40,059 nt of DNA from Deltaproteobacteria bacterium (GCA_030591565.1 JAUVAU010000017.1:1-40059); one strand, 5' to 3'. Numbered from the stretch's first letter, positions 24,443 through 31,928 are shown. Translations and numbers: made by a program. Notes: generated from the sequence alone by a model not told the origin.

Positions 24443-25600
24443 GTGCAAAACGTCAATCTCATAATAAAGCCGACCACCGCCTGCAACGCAAAGTGCATCT
24501 ACTGTTCTGCCTGGAAAGAGGGGGCCAACTCCTCCTGGATGACCGATGAGACTCTGAAAACGCTCATGGAGCGTCTTGAAGAGAGCGTCGTGAGCGCGGG
24601 CATGCCCAAAAAGATCAATTTCACCTGGCATGGCGGCGAGCCGCTGCTGGTGGGCAACGAGTTCTACTTCAAAGTCATGGACCTCCAGGAGAAGCTGCTG
24701 AAATCCAGGGGCGTCGAGGTGGAGAACTCGATCCAGACCAACCTTCTCGCGCTCGATGAAGAGAAGGCGAAGATGCTCACCAAGTTGCTCATGAAGGCCG
24801 ACGGCACCATGAGCGGCGTGGGCACGAGCTTCGACCCGATACCCGAGGTCAGGATGATGAAGTCGGGCGAGTACGAGTCGCTCTGGTTCAGGGCGCTTGA
24901 GCTGCTGGAAAAGCATAGCATCCCCTATGGCGTCATCTGCGTCGTACACAAGATGTCGCTGGGCAAGGAAGAGTTCATCTTCAACTATCTGGCCGAGAAG
25001 TGCCCCGGCAAGGGAACGCGCTACAATCCCATTTATGAAGAGGGCAGGGCCACCGAAGAGGAGTCCTACCATATCACCTCGATGGAGTGGGGCGAGTTCA
25101 TGGTAAACCTCTATCGTTTGTGGGAGGCCGGCGGCAAGAAGGAGAAGATGGAACCCCTGATGGAGTGGGAGAATTACCACTACAGGGGCGTCCATGAGCT
25201 GTGTTGCGAGGCCGAATCGCGGTGCGCGATAAACCACCTTGGCATCGACACGGACGGCACTGTTTATAGCTGCGGTCGCGGCATCGACAGGGGAACCCGT
25301 CCCTACGGTAATCTGATGGAGGAGCCGCTCTCCAGGATTCTGGATTCAACCCACCGACGCCAGATAGAGAACCGCCGGGTGTTCCTGCAGGACACCGATT
25401 GCGCCGGTTGCGACTGGTGGACCTATTGCCACGGCGGCTGCTACATCGATTCGGAAATCAGTTATGACAACATCTTCCACAAAACCAGATGGTGCGCGGG
25501 CCGACGTCATTTTTTCGAGACTATTTTTGGCGAACCCAGAAAAGATAATGCCACCGAGGCGATAGTAAAAGGAGTTTCATCCTATGCAACCTTCGATTGA
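24443..25600 (+). CDS. radical SAM/SPASM domain protein, second of pair (anSME-like)
   Basis: A 385-residue radical SAM enzyme. PTTACNAKCIYCSAW carries the three cluster cysteines and FTWHGGEPLLVGNEFYFKVM the SAM-binding GGEP motif, close to those of anaerobic sulfatase-maturating enzymes. SIQTNLLALDEEKA matches the usual QTNG strand, with the Gly changed. The C-terminal region has CAINHLGIDTDGTVYSCGRG, then CAGCDWWTYCHGGCY and a last Cys in RWCAG, a full SPASM set for two auxiliary clusters. The start is GTG. It lies seven bases after the first enzyme, and its stop overlaps the third gene by 17 bases, so the three are co-translated. Function is probably oxidation or cross-linking of a peptide or protein; this is inference from family. 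Confidence 0.9.
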   Translation: MQNVNLIIKPTTACNAKCIYCSAWKEGANSSWMTDETLKTLMERLEESVVSAGMPKKINFTWHGGEPLLVGNEFYFKVMDLQEKLLKSRGVEVENSIQTNLLALDEEKAKMLTKLLMKADGTMSGVGTSFDPIPEVRMMKSGEYESLWFRALELLEKHSIPYGVICVVHKMSLGKEEFIFNYLAEKCPGKGTRYNPIYEEGRATEEESYHITSMEWGEFMVNLYRLWEAGGKKEKMEPLMEWENYHYRGVHELCCEAESRCAINHLGIDTDGTVYSCGRGIDRGTRPYGNLMEEPLSRILDSTHRRQIENRRVFLQDTDCAGCDWWTYCHGGCYIDSEISYDNIFHKTRWCAGRRHFFETIFGEPRKDNATEAIVKGVSSYATFD

Positions 25601-26453
25601 GAGAATTTTTCTGGTCCCCGCCAACACCGTGCTGTTGGGGAAGATAACCACCAGGGCTATTGTGCGCACCGACTCGGGCGAAGAGCTGCTGAAGGTCCTC
25701 GCCGATCATCGCGAAAAGATCGTCGGCGTCAGCTACGGAGGCGGCGTCGAAGACCTTCCCCGCCGCGATGATTTGAAAGAGATCACCGTCGGCCTGGTTA
25801 TCAAGGACAAGAACAATCTCATCAAGAATCTGCACAAGCTAAAAGGGGTCCACGTCCTCGCGAAGATACTGCCCGGTGAGGATTTTGCGGGCCTCGCAAA
25901 GTTTATCTCCACCACCGAAATACCCATCGACATCCTCGACTGCATCAAGGATGAGTACGGGCAAGAGGTGGGCGAGCTTCTTGAGTACTACCTGCACTAC
26001 ACCTCGCTAAAAGCGCCGTTCGAGCCCTTCCATACCATTTTGGGGACGATGCTCCATTCCACCAAGATGACGCTGTTCGATATGGCGATGCTTAACCCCG
26101 ACCAGTTCCTCGCTGTGGACGACGAGGGCAACGTGGCGATATCGCTGGACGCGCTGGAGAAGGGCGAGTTTCTGGGCGCGCTCGACGATGGGCCGGAGGT
26201 CTGGGAAAAATCCGAACCATTTCTGAAGTGGAAGGAGTTTGCCGCCAATCTTCCCCAGCTCAGCGACGAGTGCATGGAGTGCCCCTTCTTCTTCCTGTGC
26301 CGCGGCTACTCCTACTATGACAGCGGAAAGTGCAATCTCTGGAAAAAGGTTTTCAGCGTCATACACGAAGCCAAGAGCGAGATCGATCAGCTCAACACTG
26401 AGATAGAGAAGCAGAAAAAGGAAAAAGAAGAGAGCGGTAAGCCCGGAAAGTAG
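25584..26453 (+). CDS. SPASM-like partner protein lacking the radical SAM cysteines
   Basis: A 289-residue protein with no CxxxCxxC motif. Residues about 1-190 look like a degenerate barrel-type domain. The C-terminal part has FLAVDDEGNVAI and then CMECPFFFLCRGYSYYDSGK followed by a fourth cysteine, resembling the last cluster of a SPASM domain. A charged coiled-coil tail follows (SEIDQLNTEIEKQKKEKEES). Such a protein may bind an Fe-S cluster and act as scaffold or substrate carrier for the two upstream enzymes. The GeoRSP systems of Geobacter, as I remember them, also pair a radical SAM enzyme with a SPASM-only protein, but they include a PqqD-like peptide binder that I do not see here. AAAGGAG precedes the ATG, which overlaps the upstream gene. 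Confidence 0.75.
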   Translation: MQPSIERIFLVPANTVLLGKITTRAIVRTDSGEELLKVLADHREKIVGVSYGGGVEDLPRRDDLKEITVGLVIKDKNNLIKNLHKLKGVHVLAKILPGEDFAGLAKFISTTEIPIDILDCIKDEYGQEVGELLEYYLHYTSLKAPFEPFHTILGTMLHSTKMTLFDMAMLNPDQFLAVDDEGNVAISLDALEKGEFLGALDDGPEVWEKSEPFLKWKEFAANLPQLSDECMECPFFFLCRGYSYYDSGKCNLWKKVFSVIHEAKSEIDQLNTEIEKQKKEKEESGKPGK

Positions 26454-26464
26454 TAAGTAACCCC

Positions 26465-26690
26465 AGATCGCTGACAAAGCATGTCTTTTCTCCGATTGAC
26501 TTCGTCAGGCTAAGAAATGATCCTCGAAATACGACAAGTATTCCTCCGGTCGTTTCTTATCACCTTCCTCATTCTCGAAGAAAATCCAACCCTTGTCAGC
26601 AATCATCCAGGCTGGATAGGTAGATAGACAAACAGTTGCGAATAGACAATTTTCCAGCCAACTTCCTTTTGTCTACCTGCAATAGCTTTT
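26465..26690 (+). repeat. family-2 interspersed repeat, copy 3 (long form)
   Basis: Occupies most of the gap between the SPASM-like gene and the first glycosyltransferase gene. Ends are inverted: AGATCGCTGACAAAG (26465) and CTTGTCAGCAATCA (26592). The inner hairpin has arms TAAGAAATGA (26511-26520) and TCGTTTCTTA (26550-26559). A second hairpin block on the right pairs GGCTGG with CCAGCC and TAGACAAA with TTTTGTCTA. The right block is shared only with copy 4. Confidence 0.82.
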
Positions 26691-26737
26691 TTGTTTGTGT
26701 GTTTGTAGTGATATTTTAGATATGTTTGGAATCGGTT

Positions 26738-27730
26738 ATGGCACTGGCTAAAACATTATTTATAATTAGGGATGGATTGAGCCCGGTTTTGTTGTTGACC
26801 GGGGTATTCCATATGCTCAAGACGGTTATGCCTGACAATGAGTTGCATGTCGCCTGTGTTTCTGAGGCGCAAAAGGAGTTGTTGCGTCTCGATCCTTATA
26901 TTGACGAATTTGTAAGTATTGAAGATTCCGATATGAATACAAAGGAGATGGCGAAGTCGCTGAATATCTATAGCCATATCATCATCGACCGTGGCGATAA
27001 ATTGCATAAAACTATTCTTGCAGGTTCGCTTAAGTCCTACGGTGGTACTAAATTCAAAATTAATAAGCCGGAAGCAAGCCAGTCCTACGCCGCCAACGTC
27101 AGGAGTTTTCTCTCCGAAAAGCTGAAAATTGAGGATCGCCGGACGACGCAGCGGGTTTATCTCTCCGATGCGGAACGCCTCGAAGGCAAGGAGGCGCTGC
27201 GCACCCTTGTCGCGGGCGATGGCCCAGTGGCGCTGGTCTCCCTGGGGAACGGGGGCATACTCGGCCACCTCCCCGCCGGGGAGGCGCTGATGGTCTGCCG
27301 TGCGCTTGGGGAAGAGGGCTACTCGCCCGTGCTGGTGGATGGGTCGAAGTTGCCGGGGTCCCATGCCGGCGCGGTGGTTCAGGAGGAGTTCCCGGTTTTC
27401 ATCCCCAATGATCTCAGGACCATGGCGAAGGTCACCGCCGCCGCTGCCCTGATGGTCGCCCCCGAGGGCTTCAACGCGCACCTCGCCGCCGCGCTGGCTG
27501 TCCCCCTGATAATGCTCTATGGCCCCGGAAACCTCGGTTACGGCCCCGAAGGGGAGAAGTTCATCATCGTTCAGAAATCCGCCGGATGCACTGCCAAGGG
27601 GGACGCGGAATGGTGTACCCGGTGCGCGCACAAGGACTATGTTGACGACGGCGCACACCCTGCGGCCTGCATGTACTGGTTCAAGGAGCGTGACGTCAAA
27701 GCTGTTTTGAAGAAACTGACGGAAGGTTAG
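26738..27730 (+). CDS. GT9-family glycosyltransferase-like protein, first of pair
   Basis: A 330-residue protein with the two-domain fold of heptosyltransferase-like GT9 enzymes. The N-terminus KTLFIIRDGLSPVLLLTGVF, then DNELHVACVSEAQ and LDPYIDEFVSIED follow the family pattern. The C-terminal half has VALVSLGNGGILGHLPAGEA and LMVAPEGFNAHLAAALAVPL followed by YGPG, the nucleotide-sugar side. Near the end four cysteines are spaced C-x8-C-x2-C-x14-C (from SAGCTAKG). I prefer the ATG at 26738 over the TTG at 26726, but neither has a strong ribosome binding site. It comes after a family-2 repeat, so co-transcription with the radical SAM genes is likely but unproven. The donor sugar and acceptor are unknown; lipid, glycan or protein are all possible. 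Confidence 0.82.
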   Translation: MALAKTLFIIRDGLSPVLLLTGVFHMLKTVMPDNELHVACVSEAQKELLRLDPYIDEFVSIEDSDMNTKEMAKSLNIYSHIIIDRGDKLHKTILAGSLKSYGGTKFKINKPEASQSYAANVRSFLSEKLKIEDRRTTQRVYLSDAERLEGKEALRTLVAGDGPVALVSLGNGGILGHLPAGEALMVCRALGEEGYSPVLVDGSKLPGSHAGAVVQEEFPVFIPNDLRTMAKVTAAAALMVAPEGFNAHLAAALAVPLIMLYGPGNLGYGPEGEKFIIVQKSAGCTAKGDAEWCTRCAHKDYVDDGAHPAACMYWFKERDVKAVLKKLTEG

Positions 27731-27742
27731 GATGCGGGGAAG

Positions 27743-28798
27743 ATGAAGAAACTTCTGTTCATACCCGGCTCGGGGATCAGGGAGATGGTGCAGGTGATGG
27801 CGCTGTTGTCCATGGCGAAGGAGCGCATCGGGAACCGGCGCGAGATACACATCGCCTATTACAACGACGGGCAAAAGGAGCTTCTTGACCAATCCGACTG
27901 CTACGATGGGGCTGTCCGTTTGATAAGCGCCTTCGAAAAAATTGATGGAGCGGTGGCGAAGAAAATAGCGGCCTATGCTAACTTGAAGGCGTTGCGTAAA
28001 TATGACGAAATATATTTAGCCACAACCAATGATGGTTGCTACGGCTTCGACTCAATAAGGAAGTTTCTCTGGCCCAGACATATAACCGAGATGGATAGCA
28101 ACGTAAACTACGATAAATATGGCAAGGTAAATGGAGTCCCCGCGATATTTTTAAGGTATCAGCTGGAGTTTGCAAAGTATCTCAATATAAACGAGTTGAG
28201 AGACCTGTGCTCACCCGCTATTAACATGGACCCCTATGAACTTGAAAAAGCCAAGTTCATACTGAGAGACATTGATGTAGATGACAAGAACTTCGCATTT
28301 ATAATAGTAGACGCAGACTCCCCCTCGAAGGAATTGCCATTTAACGTATTTAAAAACATGGTAGACATATATCTGGAGAAGGGCTTCGACGTAGTAGTCC
28401 TCGAAACCAAGCGGCAAAGCAAGTCTGGGCCATACTTTGAAAAACTGACCGGAGACGAAAGAGAACGAATTCGGGTCTTGTATGTCAGCAGCCTCAAGAG
28501 AAAACTGCATCTGCTGAAACTGGCAAAAGTAGTCACCGGCGCGGACAACGACCTGCTCCACCTCTCAGCCGCGCTGGACCAGCCCACCGTAGCTATCTAC
28601 GGCCCCACCGCCCTCTATAACAGCCCCTACGGCGCAAAAGTAAAACTCATCTCAAAAATCTACGGCTGCAAAGATGGAGTGGGGGAGTGCGTGATTTGCG
28701 AGAAAACAGGGGAGAAACTAGCCAAAGACCCCGCGCCTTGCATGGCTGAACCCACCAGAAAAGAATTTGCCGACTCAATATCTCTGGTCACCAGCTGA
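27743..28798 (+). CDS. GT9-family glycosyltransferase-like protein, second of pair
   Basis: A 351-residue paralogue-like neighbour of the preceding gene, starting 13 bases after its stop with GGGGAAG before the ATG. KKLLFIPGSGIREMVQVMAL at the N-terminus and VVTGADNDLLHLSAALDQPT followed by VAIYGPTALYNSPYG near the C-terminus match GT9 proteins. It too ends with four cysteines, C-x6-C-x2-C-x13-C (from YGCKDGVGECVIC), parallel to its partner. The middle (about 27950-28400) is AT-richer than the ends. The two may act one after the other or as a heterodimer. The repeated Cys arrangement suggests a metal site, which is not a textbook GT9 feature as far as I recall. Confidence 0.82.
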   Translation: MKKLLFIPGSGIREMVQVMALLSMAKERIGNRREIHIAYYNDGQKELLDQSDCYDGAVRLISAFEKIDGAVAKKIAAYANLKALRKYDEIYLATTNDGCYGFDSIRKFLWPRHITEMDSNVNYDKYGKVNGVPAIFLRYQLEFAKYLNINELRDLCSPAINMDPYELEKAKFILRDIDVDDKNFAFIIVDADSPSKELPFNVFKNMVDIYLEKGFDVVVLETKRQSKSGPYFEKLTGDERERIRVLYVSSLKRKLHLLKLAKVVTGADNDLLHLSAALDQPTVAIYGPTALYNSPYGAKVKLISKIYGCKDGVGECVICEKTGEKLAKDPAPCMAEPTRKEFADSISLVTS

Positions 28799-28799
28799 T

Positions 28800-28945
28800 A
28801 CCATTTTCTCTTTTAATTCCAAATAATCCCCACCACTATCCGCGATGTCTCCAAATTGAATAATGAAACGAAAAAGAGGGTAGGAAAATCGAAGGAGTGG
28901 CAGTAGTATAAAGTAGTATAAATTCCTACCCGTGGAGGGCAAGTC
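28800..28945 (+). promoter_or_regulatory. upstream region of the ParDE pair with direct repeats
   Basis: AGTAGTATAA occurs twice in a row near 28903-28922, just before the antitoxin gene. Such repeats or half-sites are the sort of place where a ParD-type antitoxin binds to control its own operon. GGAGG lies eight bases before the antitoxin ATG. The -35 box is unclear. Confidence 0.4.
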
Positions 28946-29203
28946 ATGGCGATGGTGAAAAAGAGTATTACCGTTACAGAAGGGCAGGACAGATGGATAC
29001 AGTCGCAAATGGCAACAGGCAATTATGGCACTGATAGCGAACTTATCCGCGAAGCGTTGCGCGAGAAACAAAACCGAGCCATTGAAATCGAGGCACTCCG
29101 CGCCGCACTCACTGAGGGTGAAAAAAGCGGGATCAGCGCCCGGACACCTGACGAAATAATAGATGCAGTGATCAAACGAAAACGTAAAAATGGCGCGTTA
29201 TAG
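28946..29203 (+). CDS. parD: ParD-like type II antitoxin
   Basis: An 85-residue ribbon-helix-helix protein. The N-terminal KKSITVTEGQDRWIQSQMAT and YGTDSELIREALREKQNR match the DNA-binding ribbon and helices of ParD antitoxins. The C-terminal tail (RTPDEIIDAVIKRKRKNGAL) is the part expected to wrap the toxin. The start ATG has GGAGG upstream. The stop overlaps the ParE start by 14 bases, the usual arrangement for such pairs. It likely neutralises ParE and represses the operon through the AGTAGTATAA direct repeats. Confidence 0.93.
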   Translation: MAMVKKSITVTEGQDRWIQSQMATGNYGTDSELIREALREKQNRAIEIEALRAALTEGEKSGISARTPDEIIDAVIKRKRKNGAL

Positions 29204-29480
29204 GTTAACTAGGGCCGCCGATGAAGATTTTGAAAATATCTTTGTTTTCGGCATTGATACATTCGGCTTTGATCAAGCGATAAAATATCAAAATGGCATT
29301 AAGCAGCGTTTTGACGAATTGGCCGAGCAGCCGCAACTTTACGCAACCATTGACCATATCCGCAAAGGCTACAGGCGCAGCGTGTGCGGTTCACATTCGA
29401 TCTATTATCGTATCAAACCCGAATACATTCTGATTGTGCGGATTTTAGGTCAAGAAGATCCATTCAAGGCGTTACGATGA
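29190..29480 (+). CDS. parE: ParE-like type II toxin
   Basis: A 96-residue RelE/ParE superfamily toxin. YRLTRAADEDFENIFVFGID at the start, RFDELAEQPQLYATIDHIRK in the middle, and RRSVCGSHSIYYRIKPEYIL followed by VRILGQEDP near the end are typical of ParE. ParE toxins poison DNA gyrase; RelE types cut mRNA on the ribosome, and sequence here favours ParE. It overlaps the antitoxin gene. Composition is slightly AT-richer than the backbone. It may stabilise this stretch of chromosome. Confidence 0.93.
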   Translation: MARYRLTRAADEDFENIFVFGIDTFGFDQAIKYQNGIKQRFDELAEQPQLYATIDHIRKGYRRSVCGSHSIYYRIKPEYILIVRILGQEDPFKALR

Positions 29481-29554
29481 AAGCGCTACCTTTACTCTGT
29501 TAAATTCAGCCCTATCTCGAATTAAGTATTGCGTCCCCCGAACTCTCCTAAGCC

Positions 29555-29610
29555 CGATCAAATGCCCAAGGCCTAGCGCCCAGCGCAAAAGCCGAGCGGC
29601 GAGCGTCCCC
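29555..29610 (-). repeat. family-1 repeat fragment D
   Basis: Contains GCGCCCAGCGCAAAAGCCGA followed by GCGGCGAGCGTCCCC, the reverse complement of the left end of copy B at 3293-3340. Only this end is present. It lies between the ParE gene and a convergent terminator. Confidence 0.75.
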
Positions 29611-29622
29611 CTCCCAAATAAA

Positions 29623-29656
29623 AAAAGCCGCACCCCGGTTAAGAGGTGCGGCTTTT
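29623..29656. terminator. bidirectional terminator
   Basis: Stem AAAAGCCGCACC with GGTGCGGCTTTT, between the ParDE operon and the convergent lipoprotein gene. Confidence 0.9.
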
Positions 29657-29680
29657 AGGTTTGTGCGGTGACTTGATCGT

Positions 29681-30217
29681 TTACAGGTCGTAAAAGGCTT
29701 GTGCTGCCGCCAGATCAAAGAAGAGATATTCATCGGCGGTGTCACATGTGTCCAGTGGCGCAGTGTCATTGAGGCTGAAGCAAACTTCGAAACGTTCCGA
29801 GGTAGTTGAAATTAGCTTCCAATTCCAGGTTTCACCATGTCCTGTATCATAGTTCAGGTACCCTGAGCTGTCGAATGACCAGGAGCCAACAATATCGTCT
29901 GTGGGGGTAGCTGTAAGAGCCATTTCCCTGACTGCAGTGCCATCACTGTTAAAGAGTATACTTCCCCATAATTTCCCGTCAGTTGTTATGTCGTAGAGAA
30001 CCGTATTGCTGATACCTTCAGCATCTAAGGTGGTGGGATAGGTGCAGCTGCCATCACTAACGGTTGCGGCGCTGTTGTAGTTTGTCGCAGTCGCATCCAT
30101 GCAACCGTAGACCGTGGTCGTATCGGTCGTCGTGCTACTGCTACTTCCGCCACCACACCCCACGACAAGAATCGTTGAACATGCAATTACCAACAAAATA
30201 AACAATGATTTTTTCAA
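29681..30217 (-). CDS. lipoprotein with GCMDATATNYN motif
   Basis: A 178-residue predicted lipoprotein. I choose the TTG at 30217, with GGAG about eight bases before it. The protein begins MKKSLFILLVIACSTILVVG and the lipidated Cys is in VVGCGGGSS. A Ser/Thr linker (SSSSTTTDTTT) follows, then YGCMDATATNYNSAATVSDG with SC. This is a short Cys-pair repeat known from large secreted proteins of many marine bacteria, where it usually occurs in several copies; here there is one. The rest (about 60-178) looks like a beta-sandwich with Asp/Thr/Gly-rich turns and two more cysteines. The longer frame to 30340 adds a non-signal N-terminus. Function unknown; likely at the outer membrane or cell surface. 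Confidence 0.8.
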   Translation of the reverse strand: MKKSLFILLVIACSTILVVGCGGGSSSSTTTDTTTVYGCMDATATNYNSAATVSDGSCTYPTTLDAEGISNTVLYDITTDGKLWGSILFNSDGTAVREMALTATPTDDIVGSWSFDSSGYLNYDTGHGETWNWKLISTTSERFEVCFSLNDTAPLDTCDTADEYLFFDLAAAQAFYDL

Positions 30218-30453
30218 GATGTTTTCTCCTTTGGCTGGTTCCGATAAAGAACCCTCGGGTTTTAAAAGTGGAGTAAATATAGCTACAGTAACTCCTTTGA
30301 ATTCTGAGGGTGAACAACATGAATACACCCTCCGTTGCAAACCATGTCACCGCTTTTGATGCTATTGAGTTGGTAGCACTAAGTCAATGGTTAAACGTCC
30401 AGGAAATTAGAGGTTTGCAGAGCCAAGACAATAGTTCAGGGGACAATAGTTCA

Positions 30454-30510
30454 AATAGTTCGGGGGACGTAAAATAGTTCGGGGGACGTAAAATAGTTCG
30501 GGGGACGTAA
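30454..30510. repeat. three perfect 19-bp tandem repeats
   Basis: The unit AATAGTTCGGGGGACGTAA occurs three times in a row without change, preceded by two partial units (ATAGTTCAGGGGACA). The sequence resembles the short motifs found beside REP-associated transposase genes, but no transposase gene is in this gap. Confidence 0.9.
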
Positions 30511-30529
30511 TGCTTAATTGCCTTTGATC

Positions 30530-30925
30530 TCCCACCCCACCGAGCTGTGCAGTGAGCGGATGAGGAGTTTTTGAGGGTCATACTGTCTGAGTGAGACGTA
30601 AGTCGAGCGAGTTTATGACCCTCCCTCAGACGCGAACGGTCGCCGCAGGCGAGCACACGTGCTCGAAGGGGCGCGTCTTTGCGGTACTTTCTCCGCGCAG
30701 AGAAAGTACCCTCGGGGTGCAGGGGACGAGTAGTCCCCGCATATCATAAATCCAATCAAATGCCGCTCCTCTTTGCGCTACGAAAGTACTCTGTTAACGG
30801 TAAATGGGCTCCGCGCAGAGAAAGTACCCTCGGGGTGCAGGGGACGAGCAGTCCCCGCATACAATAAAAAAGGCCTCCCAAGGGAGGCCCACCAATCAAG
30901 ATAAAGAAAAGCCGAGCGGCGAGCG
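30530..30925 (-). repeat. family-1 interspersed repeat, copy E with partial duplication
   Basis: Together with the 19-bp repeats this fills the gap of about 700 bases between the lipoprotein gene and the STAS-like gene. Read on the minus strand it follows copies A and B: hairpin GTACTTTCTC/GAGAAAGTAC, the CGAGCAC/GTGCTCG hairpin, and GAGGGTCATA/TATGACCCTC. The block from GAGAAAGTACCCTCGGGGTG to the GTCCCCGCAT hairpin is present twice (about 30700-30745 and 30815-30860). No gene is seen. Confidence 0.82.
30866..30889 (-). terminator. terminator of the STAS-like gene
   Basis: Stem GGCCTCCC with GGGAGGCC and a two-base loop. On the minus strand it is followed by TTTTTTATTG. It lies inside family-1 copy E, showing that the repeat can carry a terminator. 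Confidence 0.82.
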
Positions 30926-30928
30926 TCC

Positions 30929-31306
30929 CTATTCCAACCCTGACATCAACCACGTTATCGCCGATTTCTCGTCATTGAAGACCATAAACTTGACTGGGAC
31001 TTCGCAGGCAAATCCGTGTACCAGCCGGCCTTTGGCGTAGCCAAGGTCGCCATTGGCTACTACGGCGGCCAGCACCGGCGCGGTGGAGAATTCTACGCTC
31101 ATGTGGTAGAGGGCGTCGGTGAAGGTTGCCTGATCGGGGTCTTCTGAAAGACCGTGCAAATCCACCATGAGAAAGATATGGGAGCCCCTGGGCGCCTTTT
31201 CATAGAAGGGCTTTAGCGCATCGAAGAATTCTTCCGGCTCGAATGATCCGGTGACGGTCGCCTTGACGGCGCCGTTAGTCATGTCGCGTTTTGCATCGAC
31301 CGGCAT
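30929..31306 (-). CDS. STAS/SpoIIAA-like domain protein
   Basis: A 125-residue cytoplasmic protein with alternating strands and helices. GAVKATVTGSFEPEEFFDAL, then GSHIFLMVDLHGLSEDPD, and VLAAVVANGDLGYAKGRLVH fit a SpoIIAA/STAS-like fold as seen in small lipid- or partner-binding proteins. The family call is from pattern only. GGAGG lies five bases before the ATG. It starts 33 bases after the thioesterase stop, so the two probably share a transcript. Function is unknown. Confidence 0.7.
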   Translation of the reverse strand: MPVDAKRDMTNGAVKATVTGSFEPEEFFDALKPFYEKAPRGSHIFLMVDLHGLSEDPDQATFTDALYHMSVEFSTAPVLAAVVANGDLGYAKGRLVHGFACEVPVKFMVFNDEKSAITWLMSGLE

Positions 31307-31339
31307 GGTCGCCTCCGCTATCTGTTCCAGTTAAAGCAA

Positions 31340-31783
31340 TTAAAAAGAGTCAGCCTCGTCACTGCGCGGCAGCGTTTCACCCTGCGCCAGTTCGACCCGT
31401 TTTACCCAGGTGTCGGGAATCGGAATCTTGCAGTTGTTCTCGTAGTCGAACATCACCTGGGTGGAGCGCCCTTTGGCCGCCACCACGCCATCGGCCAATC
31501 TTCTGATCTCATAGTCGAAGTCGAAGCTGGTGCGGCCAAGCCCGGTGACCCGAAGGCCCACTTCTACATGGTCGCCGCAATAGAGCGATGCGTGGAAGTC
31601 ACAGGCTGCCGAGGCGAGGATGAAGTCGATCTTGTCGGTGTTGGTCTGGCCGAAGACGTCGCGCATGAATGCGATACGCCCCATCTCCATGTAGGTGAAA
31701 TAGACGGCGTTGTTGACATGCCCAAGGGCATCGGTGTCACGCCATCTGACGTCAAATTCCGTCCTGACCGAAAAACGCTCCAT
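31340..31783 (-). CDS. hotdog-fold acyl-CoA thioesterase (4HBT/YbgC type)
   Basis: A 147-residue hotdog protein that hydrolyses acyl-CoA thioesters. The N-terminal VRWRDTDALGHVNNAVYFTY contains the catalytic Asp and the DxxGHVNN pattern of 4-hydroxybenzoyl-CoA thioesterase relatives. ICGDHVEV-like spacing follows (LYCGDHVEVGLRVTGLGRTS). Length is normal. I start at the ATG at 31783; the earlier TTG at 31795 overlaps the GGAGG ribosome binding site. It works as an oligomer in the cytoplasm. It is downstream of the ferredoxin-type gene and upstream of the STAS-like gene on the same strand. Confidence 0.92.
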   Translation of the reverse strand: MERFSVRTEFDVRWRDTDALGHVNNAVYFTYMEMGRIAFMRDVFGQTNTDKIDFILASAACDFHASLYCGDHVEVGLRVTGLGRTSFDFDYEIRRLADGVVAAKGRSTQVMFDYENNCKIPIPDTWVKRVELAQGETLPRSDEADSF

Positions 31784-31894
31784 TCGCTCCTCCAAGTGAC
31801 CAATTTAAATCCAAATGCGATGCTACAGCTCATCGGACAAACAGTCAAACCTTCTATGGGGAGCGAAGGGAGCGCTGTATTCCAGCTGCCTCAG

Positions 31895-31915
31895 GGTAAC
31901 CGTCCTGCGGTTACC
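31895..31915. terminator. hairpin downstream of the ferredoxin-type gene
   Basis: Arms GGTAACCG and CGGTTACC with a five-base loop, just past the ferredoxin-type stop on the minus strand. It lacks a T-run, so it may be a weak or factor-dependent terminator. Confidence 0.4.
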
Positions 31916-31928
31916 GCGAGACTGCTAC

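Noticed and set aside
26756..27892. Minus-strand frame of 378 codons
   Set aside because: Antisense of the first GT9 gene and the start of the second.
30454..30510. CRISPR array
   Set aside because: The 19-bp units are directly adjacent with no spacers, and no cas genes are present.
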